Part shown: positions 14,856 to 21,677 of the stretch, piece by piece
How the letters are laid out: each line of letters begins with the position of its first letter
How positions within the stretch are numbered: the first letter of the stretch is position 1
DNA from: Bacillota bacterium
GTDB taxonomy: Bacteria > Bacillota > Clostridia > Christensenellales > UMGS416
Assembly: GCA_023422005.1 (NCBI GenBank)
Contig: JAEZSC010000029.1
Coordinates: 1-27,144, forward strand
Length of the DNA stretch: 27,144 nt
Direction of reading: 5' to 3'
The notes under the pieces: model-generated
Databases searched by the model: none
Seen by the model: only the letters and a program-made list of their open reading frames with translations
Told to the model about the DNA's origin: nothing
Program-made: the position numbers and the translations under genes

Positions 14856-15155
14856 ATGTCAGATTTCACATGCACGCTCAAGATACCGAACTTTCCCGCG
14901 GAAGTGCGACCCGGCTCCATGATCAAGGTCAACGCCCAGGTAGAGGCATCCAGCGCGCCGGTGCGCAGTGTCATCTTTGCTGTGGATGCCTACGGCATCC
15001 GCCAGGCTTTCAAAAAGCTGGAAGACGGTTCCTTCGCGCTCAACTTCATGGTGCCCTTTGAGGCCCCCCGGGGCAACTACAAGGTAGCCGTGTGGGCGGT
15101 CAGCGAGGAAGGCGAGAAGAGCGCCGTGTCCTCATACCAGGTAGCCATCAAGTAG
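14856..15155 (+). CDS. Small beta-rich hypothetical protein
   Basis: I do not recognise a family for this 99-residue protein. It has no signal peptide. The alternating pattern (GSMIKVNAQVEA, VRSVIFAVDAYG, GSFALNFMVPFE, GNYKVAVWAVSEEGE, SSYQVAIK) reads as six or seven beta strands and looks like a single immunoglobulin-like or fibronectin-like sandwich domain. The gene has a good ribosome binding site (CGGAGG, seven bases before ATG), its own strong promoter and a strong terminator, so it is probably expressed as a free-standing small protein. A lone cytoplasmic Ig-like domain is unusual; it may act as a binding or scaffold protein. That is inference. Confidence 0.8.
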   Translation: MSDFTCTLKIPNFPAEVRPGSMIKVNAQVEASSAPVRSVIFAVDAYGIRQAFKKLEDGSFALNFMVPFEAPRGNYKVAVWAVSEEGEKSAVSSYQVAIK

Positions 15156-15166
15156 CAACCACTCAG

Positions 15167-15206
15167 AAAAGAACGCCGCCCGCTGGTTTGCGGGCGGCGT
15201 TCTTTT
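15167..15206. terminator. Strong bidirectional terminator
   Basis: A perfect 17-bp stem (15167-15183 with 15190-15206) with a six-base loop begins with AAAA and ends with TTTT. It lies between the small beta-rich gene (plus) and the DUF402 gene (minus). Confidence 0.96.
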
Positions 15207-15216
15207 GCATGCAACT

Positions 15217-15762
15217 TTATTCGGTATCCCATCGTTCCATCTTCGCCAGATGGCGCAAGCAGAGATCGTTCAGTTCATGGACATCCGCCAGCAATCCGTT
15301 CAGCAGCTTGTTTTGCGTGTGTTGGGCCAGCTCATATAGATCATTGGAGATGACGCCGCTGTGCAGTGCTGCTCTCAGCTCGTCGCGGTCGTCAATCAGT
15401 ATGTTTCCGTTGGGGTACACGACCAGGTCCAGATAAAGGTCGTCAAAAAACGCCACGCCATCTTCCATCATTCCGGAATCCGCGATGATATCGACGTAGT
15501 AAACGTGGATGCTTCCTTCTTTGCCGATCATGGCGGTCAACAGATAGTGTTCGCCGTCCGGCAGGAGCTGCAGCCATTTCATGCCGGATTCGCTCACGGT
15601 GACCTCCCCGTAGGGGGATTGCCATACGGACGCCGGCTCGACGCTGTGCAGCGTCAGCAAAGCGGCGATGCCGGTGAATAAGGGGTCATCGACGTGCCGC
15701 TGAACGTAATCCTTGGACAGGATGGAAGTCCATATGTCGCGGTCCAGGCGCTTACGCTTCAA
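15217..15762 (-). CDS. DUF402-domain protein (Ntdp/FomD-like)
   Basis: This 181-residue protein carries a DUF402 core at about residues 62-150. The motif YYVDIIADSG is followed by FFDDLYLDLVVYPNG (D108, D109, Y110, D112) and ILIDDRDELRAALHSGVI (D124, D125, D127, E128). These acidic residues bind metal in DUF402 nucleoside tri-/diphosphatases such as the staphylococcal Ntdp, and in FomD. A hydrolase acting on a nucleotide-linked phosphate is the best guess. The start is a TTG at 15762, seven bases after AGGAGG, with no better-placed ATG nearby. It lies 30 bases after the GNAT gene on the same strand, so the two probably form one unit. Confidence 0.83.
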   Translation of the reverse strand: MKRKRLDRDIWTSILSKDYVQRHVDDPLFTGIAALLTLHSVEPASVWQSPYGEVTVSESGMKWLQLLPDGEHYLLTAMIGKEGSIHVYYVDIIADSGMMEDGVAFFDDLYLDLVVYPNGNILIDDRDELRAALHSGVISNDLYELAQHTQNKLLNGLLADVHELNDLCLRHLAKMERWDTE

Positions 15763-15792
15763 TACTGCGCCTCCTTCCTCTGGGTAATCCTT

Positions 15793-16323
15793 TCACAGCT
15801 TGAGCTCATAGCAGTCGTACCACCTGTAACCTTCTTCCTTGAAATCAAAGTACACCTTTCCCACATATTCAAAGCCGAACTTCTGATACAGCGCGACAGC
15901 TGCCTTGTTGGGCGGGAACACATCCAGCCGAACGGCGTCATAGCCATGGCTGCGGGCGTAATCCAGCGAATAGCGCACGATGTCCGTGGCGATGCCGCGG
16001 GAGCCTACGGCCGGGTGCACGGCCAGCGTGTGCATGACCAGCTGCGGGCCGTCGTTGTACCGCCACACAAGACCCGCATAACTGGGGTGCTGTATTTCAT
16101 TAAGGATGACCGTACCGCAGACGGTTCCGTCCCTCTCCACCACATGCAGCGTGCCTGCCTCCAGCGCGTCGTCGGCGGTCTTGGGCGTCGGGTAGATCGT
16201 CTCGCTCCACTGGCGGTTGCCCTGGTCATTCAGAAAGCGGATGGCCTCGCAGTAGATCGCCACGACGGCGTCGCGATCGGCGGCGGTGGCGGGGCGGATG
16301 AGCGGCTTTTCGGCTTGATTCAT
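15793..16323 (-). CDS. GNAT N-acetyltransferase
   Basis: This 176-residue protein has a typical GNAT fold. IRPATAADRDAVVAIY forms the first strand and helix, MHTLAVHPAVGSRGIATDIVRY the central strand with the acetyl-CoA pyrophosphate loop (VGSRGIA), and VRLDVFPPNKAAVALYQKFGFEYVGK the last strand-helix pair with the conserved tyrosine and NxxAxxxYxKxGF signature. The substrate is unknown. The start is ATG 16323 with GGAG about ten bases upstream. It leads a two-gene unit with the DUF402 gene and diverges from the membrane-protein gene at 16421. Confidence 0.88.
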   Translation of the reverse strand: MNQAEKPLIRPATAADRDAVVAIYCEAIRFLNDQGNRQWSETIYPTPKTADDALEAGTLHVVERDGTVCGTVILNEIQHPSYAGLVWRYNDGPQLVMHTLAVHPAVGSRGIATDIVRYSLDYARSHGYDAVRLDVFPPNKAAVALYQKFGFEYVGKVYFDFKEEGYRWYDCYELKL

Positions 16324-16420
16324 GGGGCCGGACTCCTGTCGGCGAGGATTTGACAGATATCTTAACATGTTTTGGCATGTGCTGCATAGCTATTACCAGA
16401 ATGGTGGGGGAGGGTATGCC

Positions 16421-16993
16421 ATGAAGTTTCCGAGCGTCTTTGACAGAAAGGCCGATTACAAACTGGCAACGGTGTTTATCGCCGCATTCCTGGTGCTGTT
16501 TGTGCTGTTCAACGTCTTGGCGTGGGCCTGCGGGTGGGAGCAGGTCAGCGTGTTTGCCGCCAACGAGGTTATGGACAAATATCAGGTGCGCAGCCAGCTG
16601 TTGATGCAGGCCACCGACGCGGTGGGTTCCTGCGACCCCGAGAGCGCGGCGCTCACGTGGGCGCGGGGACTGAAGGAGCGCAATGCCGCGTTGCAATATG
16701 CTGTGATGACCCGCGATCTCAAGACAAAGTATGCGGCTGACCTGGAGAAGACATTCCCCAATTGGGTCACCGGCATGTCCAGCCCCTGGGTGGATAGTTT
16801 CAAGGTGCTCTCCATCCGCGAGACCGGCGATGACGTATTCCAGGCCAAGCTGCAGTTCGTCACGGCCACGTCGACCGGGCCTTTCCAAAGCTATAACGCC
16901 ACATTGACAATCGCGTTCGAGGAGGGTTTTTGGCGCGTCGGCAAAGTCGTTACAGACGCCGGATTGCTGCCGTATACTGGATTCGCGAAGTAA
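16421..16993 (+). CDS. Single-pass membrane protein of unknown function
   Basis: This 190-residue protein has a short cytoplasmic N-terminus, one hydrophobic helix (about residues 14-37) and an outside domain of about 150 residues. The outer part (ESAALTWARGLKERNAALQYAVM near the middle, ending YNATLTIAFEEGFWRVGKVVTD) resembles the NTF2-like or DUF4829 type of accessory domain, in which a helix that starts with an ALxxA pattern precedes a curved sheet ending in a W-V strand. I would not name it further. The ribosome binding site is GGGGGAGGG. A TTGACA lies at 16350-16355, but the -10 18 bases on is poor. A terminator follows. Confidence 0.75.
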   Translation: MKFPSVFDRKADYKLATVFIAAFLVLFVLFNVLAWACGWEQVSVFAANEVMDKYQVRSQLLMQATDAVGSCDPESAALTWARGLKERNAALQYAVMTRDLKTKYAADLEKTFPNWVTGMSSPWVDSFKVLSIRETGDDVFQAKLQFVTATSTGPFQSYNATLTIAFEEGFWRVGKVVTDAGLLPYTGFAK

Positions 16994-17009
16994 AGACATT
17001 GGAGACAAG

Positions 17010-17040
17010 CGAAAGAGTGGCAGGGTCTGCCACTCTTTCG
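17010..17040. terminator. Intrinsic terminator between convergent genes
   Basis: A perfect 13-bp stem (CGAAAGAGTGGCA at 17010-17022, TGCCACTCTTTCG at 17028-17040) around a five-base loop. It is symmetric enough to stop transcription of both the plus membrane-protein gene and the minus adenylate-ligase gene, although the T runs are short and lie within the stem. Confidence 0.82.
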
Positions 17041-17096
17041 GTATTATGCCTTCCCCTCCAGAGGAAGCCTTGCAAGGATGGCACCTTACGTGTGAA

Positions 17097-18467
17097 TCAT
17101 TCATCCTTCGCGTTTATGATGTGCTTGAACTTTCCGCTTTGAGGGTGCTGCGCAGGCTCTTCCGTCGAGAGCGAGATGTCGATGCTCTTCACACCGTGAG
17201 TCTCGAGGAACCTCTTCAGCACCTCCTTGGCCCGGTTGAACGCCTCAACCTTAGAGAAGCTGCCAGCGGGGATAAGCCGAAGCTCTATCCTGTTGTCCCG
17301 GTGGGCGATCAGCTGGAACCGCTGGATTTCGTGGACTTGCTTGAGCGTGGCGTAGATGGATAGCGGCGGAATTTTGACCACTTTGCTGCCCTCTGTGAAA
17401 CTCACGGTGTCGTCGGTGCGCCCCTCCAGCGTGAGCCACGGCGCGGAGTTGCCGTAGGCGCAAGGTTCGTGATGCATGACCACGCGGTCGGTTACCTCGT
17501 AGCGGATGAAGGGTTGGGTGAAGTTGTACAGATTGGTAAGAAGGAGCTTGTCCGACTGCACGCCGTCGGGCACCGGCCGGTTGTGAGCGTCCACGGGTTC
17601 CACGATGATCCAGTCGTCGTTTATATGGAAGTGGTGTTCGGTGCATTCGCACGCGACGGTCCCGCCCTCGGTGCAGGCATAGGCCGTCTGCACATAGCAG
17701 CCGAAAGCCTCTTGCAGGCGCTTTCGCAGGTCTTCGGAGAGGTATTCTCCGCCGGTCATGATGATTACCGGGTGGATGTGCAGCCGCCCGGCCTTCTGCT
17801 CGTCAATGAGCAGCTCCAGTGCGGTCGGATATCCGCCCAGCATTGCAGGCCCGAAGGCGTTGAGCTCCTGTACGATTCTATCAATGGGCAGCAGCGAGCT
17901 CGTAACCGCCATCTGCCTGCGCTTCCACGGTGCGGCCAGCAGCCGTGCGCGCACCGAGCTGTTGCCCAGGTAGAAGCCGCCGGTGGCGAACACGCCGATG
18001 GTCTTGCCCCCGCGCCGCAGGAACGCTCTCAGGTCGCTGGAACGGGCGAAAGCTCGGCCGGCGTTGATGGCGCCCATGACGTTGTTGGCCGTCGTGTCGC
18101 ACAGCATCACCAGCGGGTTGCCCGTGGAGCCGCTGGTCGTGAACACGAGATATTCGCCGCGGAACTTGCGCCCTATGTTGTCGGGGTTGCCCATGAACGC
18201 GTTGACGTTGGCCAGCCGGATACCGCGGTCGGTGGCCCAGTCGTCAAAATGGGCCATCAGGTCCACCTTGTTCACGGTGGGCAGGTCGGCGAGCAGGAAC
18301 CTGTCTGCTACGCCCTTGTATGCTTTTTGGTAGTAGGGGCTGTTGGCCCTGGCGTAGGCCACGATCTCCCGCAGGCGCCGTTCGCGGACTTCGGCCCTTT
18401 GTGCCTCGTCCATCTTCCTGTAGCGCGAGCAGAGCAGCAGTGCCCTGAGCATGCCGATTCTTCTCAT
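17097..18467 (-). CDS. PaaK-like adenylate-forming enzyme
   Basis: This 456-residue protein belongs to the phenylacetate-CoA ligase-like branch of the ANL superfamily. The P-loop is FTTSGSTGNP (residues 109-118), and the adenylate-binding YACTEGG is at 263-269 following GGEYLSEDLRKRL. The hinge region is TLEGRTDDTVSF with the expected aspartate. Enzymes of this type adenylate an aryl or acyl acid and often pass it to CoA. The acid is unknown, and no degradation pathway is nearby. ATG 18467 is the likely start; a TTG at 18473 overlaps the TetR stop. The gene is directly downstream of and coupled to the TetR gene, which probably controls it. Confidence 0.88.
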   Translation of the reverse strand: MRRIGMLRALLLCSRYRKMDEAQRAEVRERRLREIVAYARANSPYYQKAYKGVADRFLLADLPTVNKVDLMAHFDDWATDRGIRLANVNAFMGNPDNIGRKFRGEYLVFTTSGSTGNPLVMLCDTTANNVMGAINAGRAFARSSDLRAFLRRGGKTIGVFATGGFYLGNSSVRARLLAAPWKRRQMAVTSSLLPIDRIVQELNAFGPAMLGGYPTALELLIDEQKAGRLHIHPVIIMTGGEYLSEDLRKRLQEAFGCYVQTAYACTEGGTVACECTEHHFHINDDWIIVEPVDAHNRPVPDGVQSDKLLLTNLYNFTQPFIRYEVTDRVVMHHEPCAYGNSAPWLTLEGRTDDTVSFTEGSKVVKIPPLSIYATLKQVHEIQRFQLIAHRDNRIELRLIPAGSFSKVEAFNRAKEVLKRFLETHGVKSIDISLSTEEPAQHPQSGKFKHIINAKDE

Positions 18468-18469
18468 CT

Positions 18470-19105
18470 TCAATCTTCCTTCACGATGCCATACAGCATC
18501 AAGTCCAGGTACTCGCGGATTTCCCTCTGGATTTCGCCGGCTTTCACAAAGAATTCATCCGGCTTTTCCTGGTATGTTTCCAGATAGGTTCGCATCAGCG
18601 CGCCCGCGTACACCAACAAAGCCGCCGTTGCCTTTTCCCGGTCGGCGTGTTTCAGCCGCAGCGTGCCTACTGCCCGCGCCATGGTACGGGCCGATTGGGC
18701 TCTCGTTTGCGCGAGTGAACCGGCGATGAGCTTGCTCTTGCCTTGCTGAACTTCTTTGCCAGTCTCCCGGGCGGCCATGTTCACCATGCGCGTCTCGTCG
18801 GGGAATTGCCGGCATAGCCGGATCTTCTCGTCCATCATGGAGAAAATGATCCCGTAGAAGTCGCCCGCCTCGGGCGGCGGCGTATCGGCGACGACCTTTG
18901 CCAGAGCCTGCTCCAGGCAGTACAGATAGAAGTCGCGCTTGCTGCCGAAGTAATGAAAGAGCAGCCCCTTGGAGATGCCGCAGTTCTTCGTGATTTCGTC
19001 GGTGCTGGCGTCGCTGTAGGACTTGCCGGCAAACTCTGCCGTTCCGCTCTGGAGGATTGCCGCCTTGCGCTGCTCCGGCAGCTTGAGAAAGGATACGTGA
19101 ACCAT
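18470..19105 (-). CDS. TetR-family regulator of the adenylate-ligase unit
   Basis: This is a 211-residue regulator. The N-terminal HTH includes QRKAAILQSGTAEFAGKSYSDAS and the recognition segment CGISKGLLFHYFGSKRDFYLYCL (residues 42-64). The C-terminal part is helical and ends in LMLYGIVKED. The start at 19105 is preceded by AAAGGAGAG. It overlaps the start region of the ligase gene, so the two are translated together. Two near-identical 16-bp palindromes lie in its promoter region, one on the -35 and one just upstream of the ribosome binding site, pointing to autoregulation. The inducer may be the acid or acyl-CoA handled by the ligase; that is inference. Confidence 0.92.
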   Translation of the reverse strand: MVHVSFLKLPEQRKAAILQSGTAEFAGKSYSDASTDEITKNCGISKGLLFHYFGSKRDFYLYCLEQALAKVVADTPPPEAGDFYGIIFSMMDEKIRLCRQFPDETRMVNMAARETGKEVQQGKSKLIAGSLAQTRAQSARTMARAVGTLRLKHADREKATAALLVYAGALMRTYLETYQEKPDEFFVKAGEIQREIREYLDLMLYGIVKED

Positions 19106-19114
19106 AACTCTCCT

Positions 19115-19130
19115 TTGACTGTCCAGTCAA
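19115..19130. promoter_or_regulatory. TetR operator 1
   Basis: TTGACTGTCCAGTCAA is a 16-bp inverted repeat with perfect seven-base arms. It lies in the leader of the tetR transcript, ending just before the ribosome binding site on the minus strand. Confidence 0.75.
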
Positions 19131-19143
19131 TTCGCTTGCATAC

Positions 19144-19172
19144 ATTGTAGTTCGTTTTGACTGGCCGGTCAA
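19144..19172 (-). promoter_or_regulatory. Promoter of the TetR and ligase genes
   Basis: On the minus strand TTGACC (19172-19167) and TACAAT (19149-19144) are exactly 17 bases apart. The -35 is contained in operator 2. Confidence 0.8.
19157..19172. promoter_or_regulatory. TetR operator 2
   Basis: TTGACTGGCCGGTCAA differs from operator 1 at three positions and keeps the palindrome apart from one pair. It covers the -35 box, and its centre is 42 bases (about four helical turns) from that of operator 1. Confidence 0.75.
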
Positions 19173-19225
19173 TGATTGGAATACCGCATTCTTATTCATT
19201 TCGCGCAGGTGCCATATTGCACGCT

Positions 19226-19253
19226 TTGAGCATGGAATTGATCGTGGTATAAT
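19226..19253 (+). promoter_or_regulatory. Promoter of the nfn-like operon
   Basis: A perfect TATAAT (19248-19253) carries an extended -10 TG (TGGTATAAT). TTGAGC at 19226-19231 gives a 16-base spacer. The start codon is 32 bases downstream. Confidence 0.72.
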
Positions 19254-19284
19254 TGATACCTGAGCTATGATGGGAGGGAACATC

Positions 19285-20115
19285 TTGTATCAGATCCTCA
19301 AAAAAGAGCAGATCGGCCCGGACACGTACCGCATGGAGGTCAGCGCGCCGCGCACCGCCCGCCGTGCGCAGCCCGGCCAGTTCGTGATGCTTCGCGTAAA
19401 CGCCGACAGCGAGCGCATGCCGCTGACCATCGCCGGCAGCAGCAGCGAAGCCGGCATCGTGACGATCATTTTCCAGGCTGTGGGTCATTCCACGCGCCTG
19501 TTGGCTGCCAAAGAGCCCGGCGAGGGCATCCACGACTTCCTGGGGCCGCTGGGCAAGCCCGCGCAATTGCCGGATCACGGCCGTGTGCTGTGCGTGGGCG
19601 GCGGTGTGGGCGTGGCTGTTGTCTACCCAGAGGTCAAGGCTCTCTTTGAAAAAGGTGTGCACGTGGATGTGATCATCGGTGCACGCAACGAGAAGCTGCT
19701 TATACTGGAGGATGAGGTGCGCGCCGTGTGCAACAACCTCTACATCACGACCGACGACGGTTCCCGGGGCCGCAAGGGCCTGGTCACCGACGTCATGAAG
19801 GAGCTCTTCGAGGCCGGTGAGAAGTATGACGAGGTTATCACCATCGGCCCGGTCATCATGATGAAATTCGTAAGCCTGCTGACCAAGCAGTATGGCATCA
19901 AGACCACGGCCAGCATGAACCCGATCATGGTGGATGGCACCGGCATGTGCGGCGGTTGCCGCGTCACCGTGGGCGGGGAGAGCAAATACGCCTGTGTGGA
20001 CGGCCCGGAGTTCGACGCCCACCAGATCGATTTTGACGAGGCCATGCGCCGCCTGAACACCTATAAGGACGACGAACGCCACGCTTGCGAGGAGGACGCC
20101 TGCCATGCCCGTTAA
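19285..20115 (+). CDS. nfnA: NfnA/SudB-like FAD and [2Fe-2S] reductase subunit
   Basis: This 276-residue protein has the ferredoxin-NADP reductase layout. The flavin-binding RMPLTIAG is at residues 44-51, the nucleotide-binding GGGVGVAVVYPEVKAL at 105-120, and a C-terminal cluster motif DGTGMCGGCRVTVGG-ESKYACVDGPEFD with C222, C225 and C237, where an aspartate usually gives the fourth ligand. With its partner it would move electrons between NAD(P)H and ferredoxin by flavin bifurcation, or act as a sulfide dehydrogenase subunit. The start is TTG 19285, six bases after GGGAGGG; the in-frame ATG codons at 19267 and 19270 precede or overlap that site. It overlaps the next gene by 11 bases. Symbol by analogy. 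Confidence 0.87.
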   Translation: MYQILKKEQIGPDTYRMEVSAPRTARRAQPGQFVMLRVNADSERMPLTIAGSSSEAGIVTIIFQAVGHSTRLLAAKEPGEGIHDFLGPLGKPAQLPDHGRVLCVGGGVGVAVVYPEVKALFEKGVHVDVIIGARNEKLLILEDEVRAVCNNLYITTDDGSRGRKGLVTDVMKELFEAGEKYDEVITIGPVIMMKFVSLLTKQYGIKTTASMNPIMVDGTGMCGGCRVTVGGESKYACVDGPEFDAHQIDFDEAMRRLNTYKDDERHACEEDACHAR

Positions 20116-21487
20116 GGACAGAGTCAAGATGGACGCCATGGACCCGGCAGAGCGCGCCAGGTGCTTTCAGGAAGTGGCGTTGGGATATAGCGATGAGCAG
20201 GCCCAGGCCGAGGCCGACCGCTGCATCAACTGCAAGAAGCCCGGCTGCGTGGCCGGTTGCCCGGTGAGTGTACCCATCCCGCAGTTCATCACCGCGATCA
20301 AACAGGGCGATTTCGCAAAGGCCTATGAGATCGTGACCTCCACCAACAGCCTGCCCGGCGTGTGCGGGCGCGTGTGCCCCCAGGAGGAGCAGTGCGAGAA
20401 GGGCTGCGTGCTCTTAAAGACCGGCAAGCCCATCGCCATCGGCAATCTGGAGCGCTTTGTGGCCGACTTCGCCGCCAAGGAGGCGCTGCGCGACCTGCAC
20501 CGGGAGCCTTCCAACGGCAGGAAGGTGGCCATCGTGGGCAGCGGCCCCGCCGGCCTCACGTGCGCCGGCGACCTGGCCCGCCTGGGCTACGACGTTACGG
20601 TGTTCGAGGCGCTGCACACGCCCGGCGGCGTGCTGGTGTACGGCATCCCCGAATTTCGTCTGCCCAAGAGCATCGTTGCAAACGAAATTCAGGGTCTTAA
20701 AGAACTGGGCGTGAAGATCGAAACCAACGTGTCCGTGGGCTACGGCACGCCCATCGATCAACTGCTGGAGGAGGAGGGGTTTGCCGCTGTGTTCATCGGC
20801 TCCGGAGCGGGCCTTCCCAGCTTTATGAAGATCCCCGGAGAGAACCTGATCGGCGTGTATTCGGCCAACGAGTACCTGACCCGCATCAACCTGATGAAGG
20901 CCTATGAGCCCGGTTCCACCACGCCGGTGAAGAAGGGCCGCAAGGTGGCGGTGGTCGGCGGCGGCAACGTGGCCATGGACGCCGCCCGCTGCGCGCTGCG
21001 CATGGGCGCGGATGAGGTGCACATCGTCTACCGCCGCAGCCGCACCGAGATGCCCGCCCGCCATGAGGAAGTGCTGCACGCCGAGGAGGAGGGCATCATC
21101 TTCGACATGCTGACCAACCCCGTGGAGGTGCTGGGGCAGGACGGCAAGGTGGCCGGCCTGCGCTGCGTGCGCATGGAGCTCACGGAGCCCGACGCCTCCG
21201 GCCGCCGCGGCGTGCGCACCATCGCCGGCAGCGAATTCGACATGGAGTGCGACGTCGTCGTGATTGCCATCGGCACGCGGCCCAACCCGGCGCTCACCAA
21301 CAGCGAGCCCCGCATCCAAATCAACCGCTGGGGTGGCATCGTTGTGGAGGAGGAGACCGGCTGCACCAGCATGGATTGCGTGTATGCCGGCGGCGACGCC
21401 GTGACCGGCGCAGCCACGGTCATACTGGCCATGGGCGCGGGCAAAAAGGCTGCGGCGGCGATCCACGAGAAGCTCACGGGAAAATAA
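20105..21487 (+). CDS. nfnB: NfnB/GltA-like iron-sulfur flavoprotein subunit
   Basis: This 460-residue protein matches the glutamate synthase small-subunit family. Two [4Fe-4S] clusters come from C40-C43-C48-C52 and C87-C91-C97-C101. The FAD site is VAIVGSGPAG (141-150), then TPGGVLVYGIPEFRLPK. The NADPH site is VAVVGGGNVAMDAARCALRMGA, and the last flavin contact is GGDAVTGAATVILAMGAGK. The same architecture is annotated as GltA, SudA or NfnB. The gene before it encodes an NfnA-type subunit and there is no large glutamate synthase subunit, which favours the ferredoxin:NADP(H) function. GGAGG sits nine bases before ATG 20105. Confidence 0.9.
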   Translation: MPVKDRVKMDAMDPAERARCFQEVALGYSDEQAQAEADRCINCKKPGCVAGCPVSVPIPQFITAIKQGDFAKAYEIVTSTNSLPGVCGRVCPQEEQCEKGCVLLKTGKPIAIGNLERFVADFAAKEALRDLHREPSNGRKVAIVGSGPAGLTCAGDLARLGYDVTVFEALHTPGGVLVYGIPEFRLPKSIVANEIQGLKELGVKIETNVSVGYGTPIDQLLEEEGFAAVFIGSGAGLPSFMKIPGENLIGVYSANEYLTRINLMKAYEPGSTTPVKKGRKVAVVGGGNVAMDAARCALRMGADEVHIVYRRSRTEMPARHEEVLHAEEEGIIFDMLTNPVEVLGQDGKVAGLRCVRMELTEPDASGRRGVRTIAGSEFDMECDVVVIAIGTRPNPALTNSEPRIQINRWGGIVVEEETGCTSMDCVYAGGDAVTGAATVILAMGAGKKAAAAIHEKLTGK

Positions 21488-21516
21488 TTCGTTCCATTTT
21501 AATGGGGCCGAAGGTT

Positions 21517-21561
21517 TCCAAAGGGCGACCGGAAAGCCCTTTGGACGCGCCCGCAGGCGCG
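21517..21561. other. Two tandem hairpins after nfnB
   Basis: TCCAAAGGGC (21517-21526) and GCCCTTTGGA (21536-21545) form a perfect 10-bp stem. It is followed at once by CGCGCC/GGCGCG (21546-21561). Neither has a T run, so they may protect the 3' end of the nfn transcript or act as a weak terminator, but are not classical terminators. Confidence 0.55.
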
Positions 21562-21577
21562 GAATCTCAGTGTTTCC

Positions 21578-21606
21578 TTGCTTCCAAGTCCACTATCGTG
21601 TATAAT
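21578..21606 (+). promoter_or_regulatory. Promoter of obgE
   Basis: TTGCTT (21578-21583) and a perfect TATAAT (21601-21606) have a 17-base spacer. The start point should be near 21613. Confidence 0.75.
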
Positions 21607-21607
21607 T

Positions 21608-21642
21608 CACATCCCACAGTATTTACTATGGGATGTGTTTTT
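21608..21642 (+). promoter_or_regulatory. Palindrome with T run at the obgE transcription start
   Basis: CACATCCCA (21608-21616) and TGGGATGTG (21629-21637) are perfect 9-base inverted repeats followed by TTTTT. The form is that of an intrinsic terminator. It begins right after the -10, however, so transcripts from that promoter would lack part of the left arm. It may be an operator, or a terminator for read-through from nfnB. Confidence 0.6.
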
Positions 21643-21677
21643 GATTGGAGAAGCGCCCAACGGCGCACAATGATACC

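Noticed and set aside
14585..14974. Minus-strand protein over the gap before the small beta-rich gene
   Set aside because: It crosses the start of a well-supported plus-strand gene, lacks a ribosome binding site and has random-looking composition.
20105..21487. Glutamate synthase small subunit proper
   Set aside because: No large glutamate synthase subunit is adjacent, and the overlapping upstream gene encodes an NfnA-type subunit.
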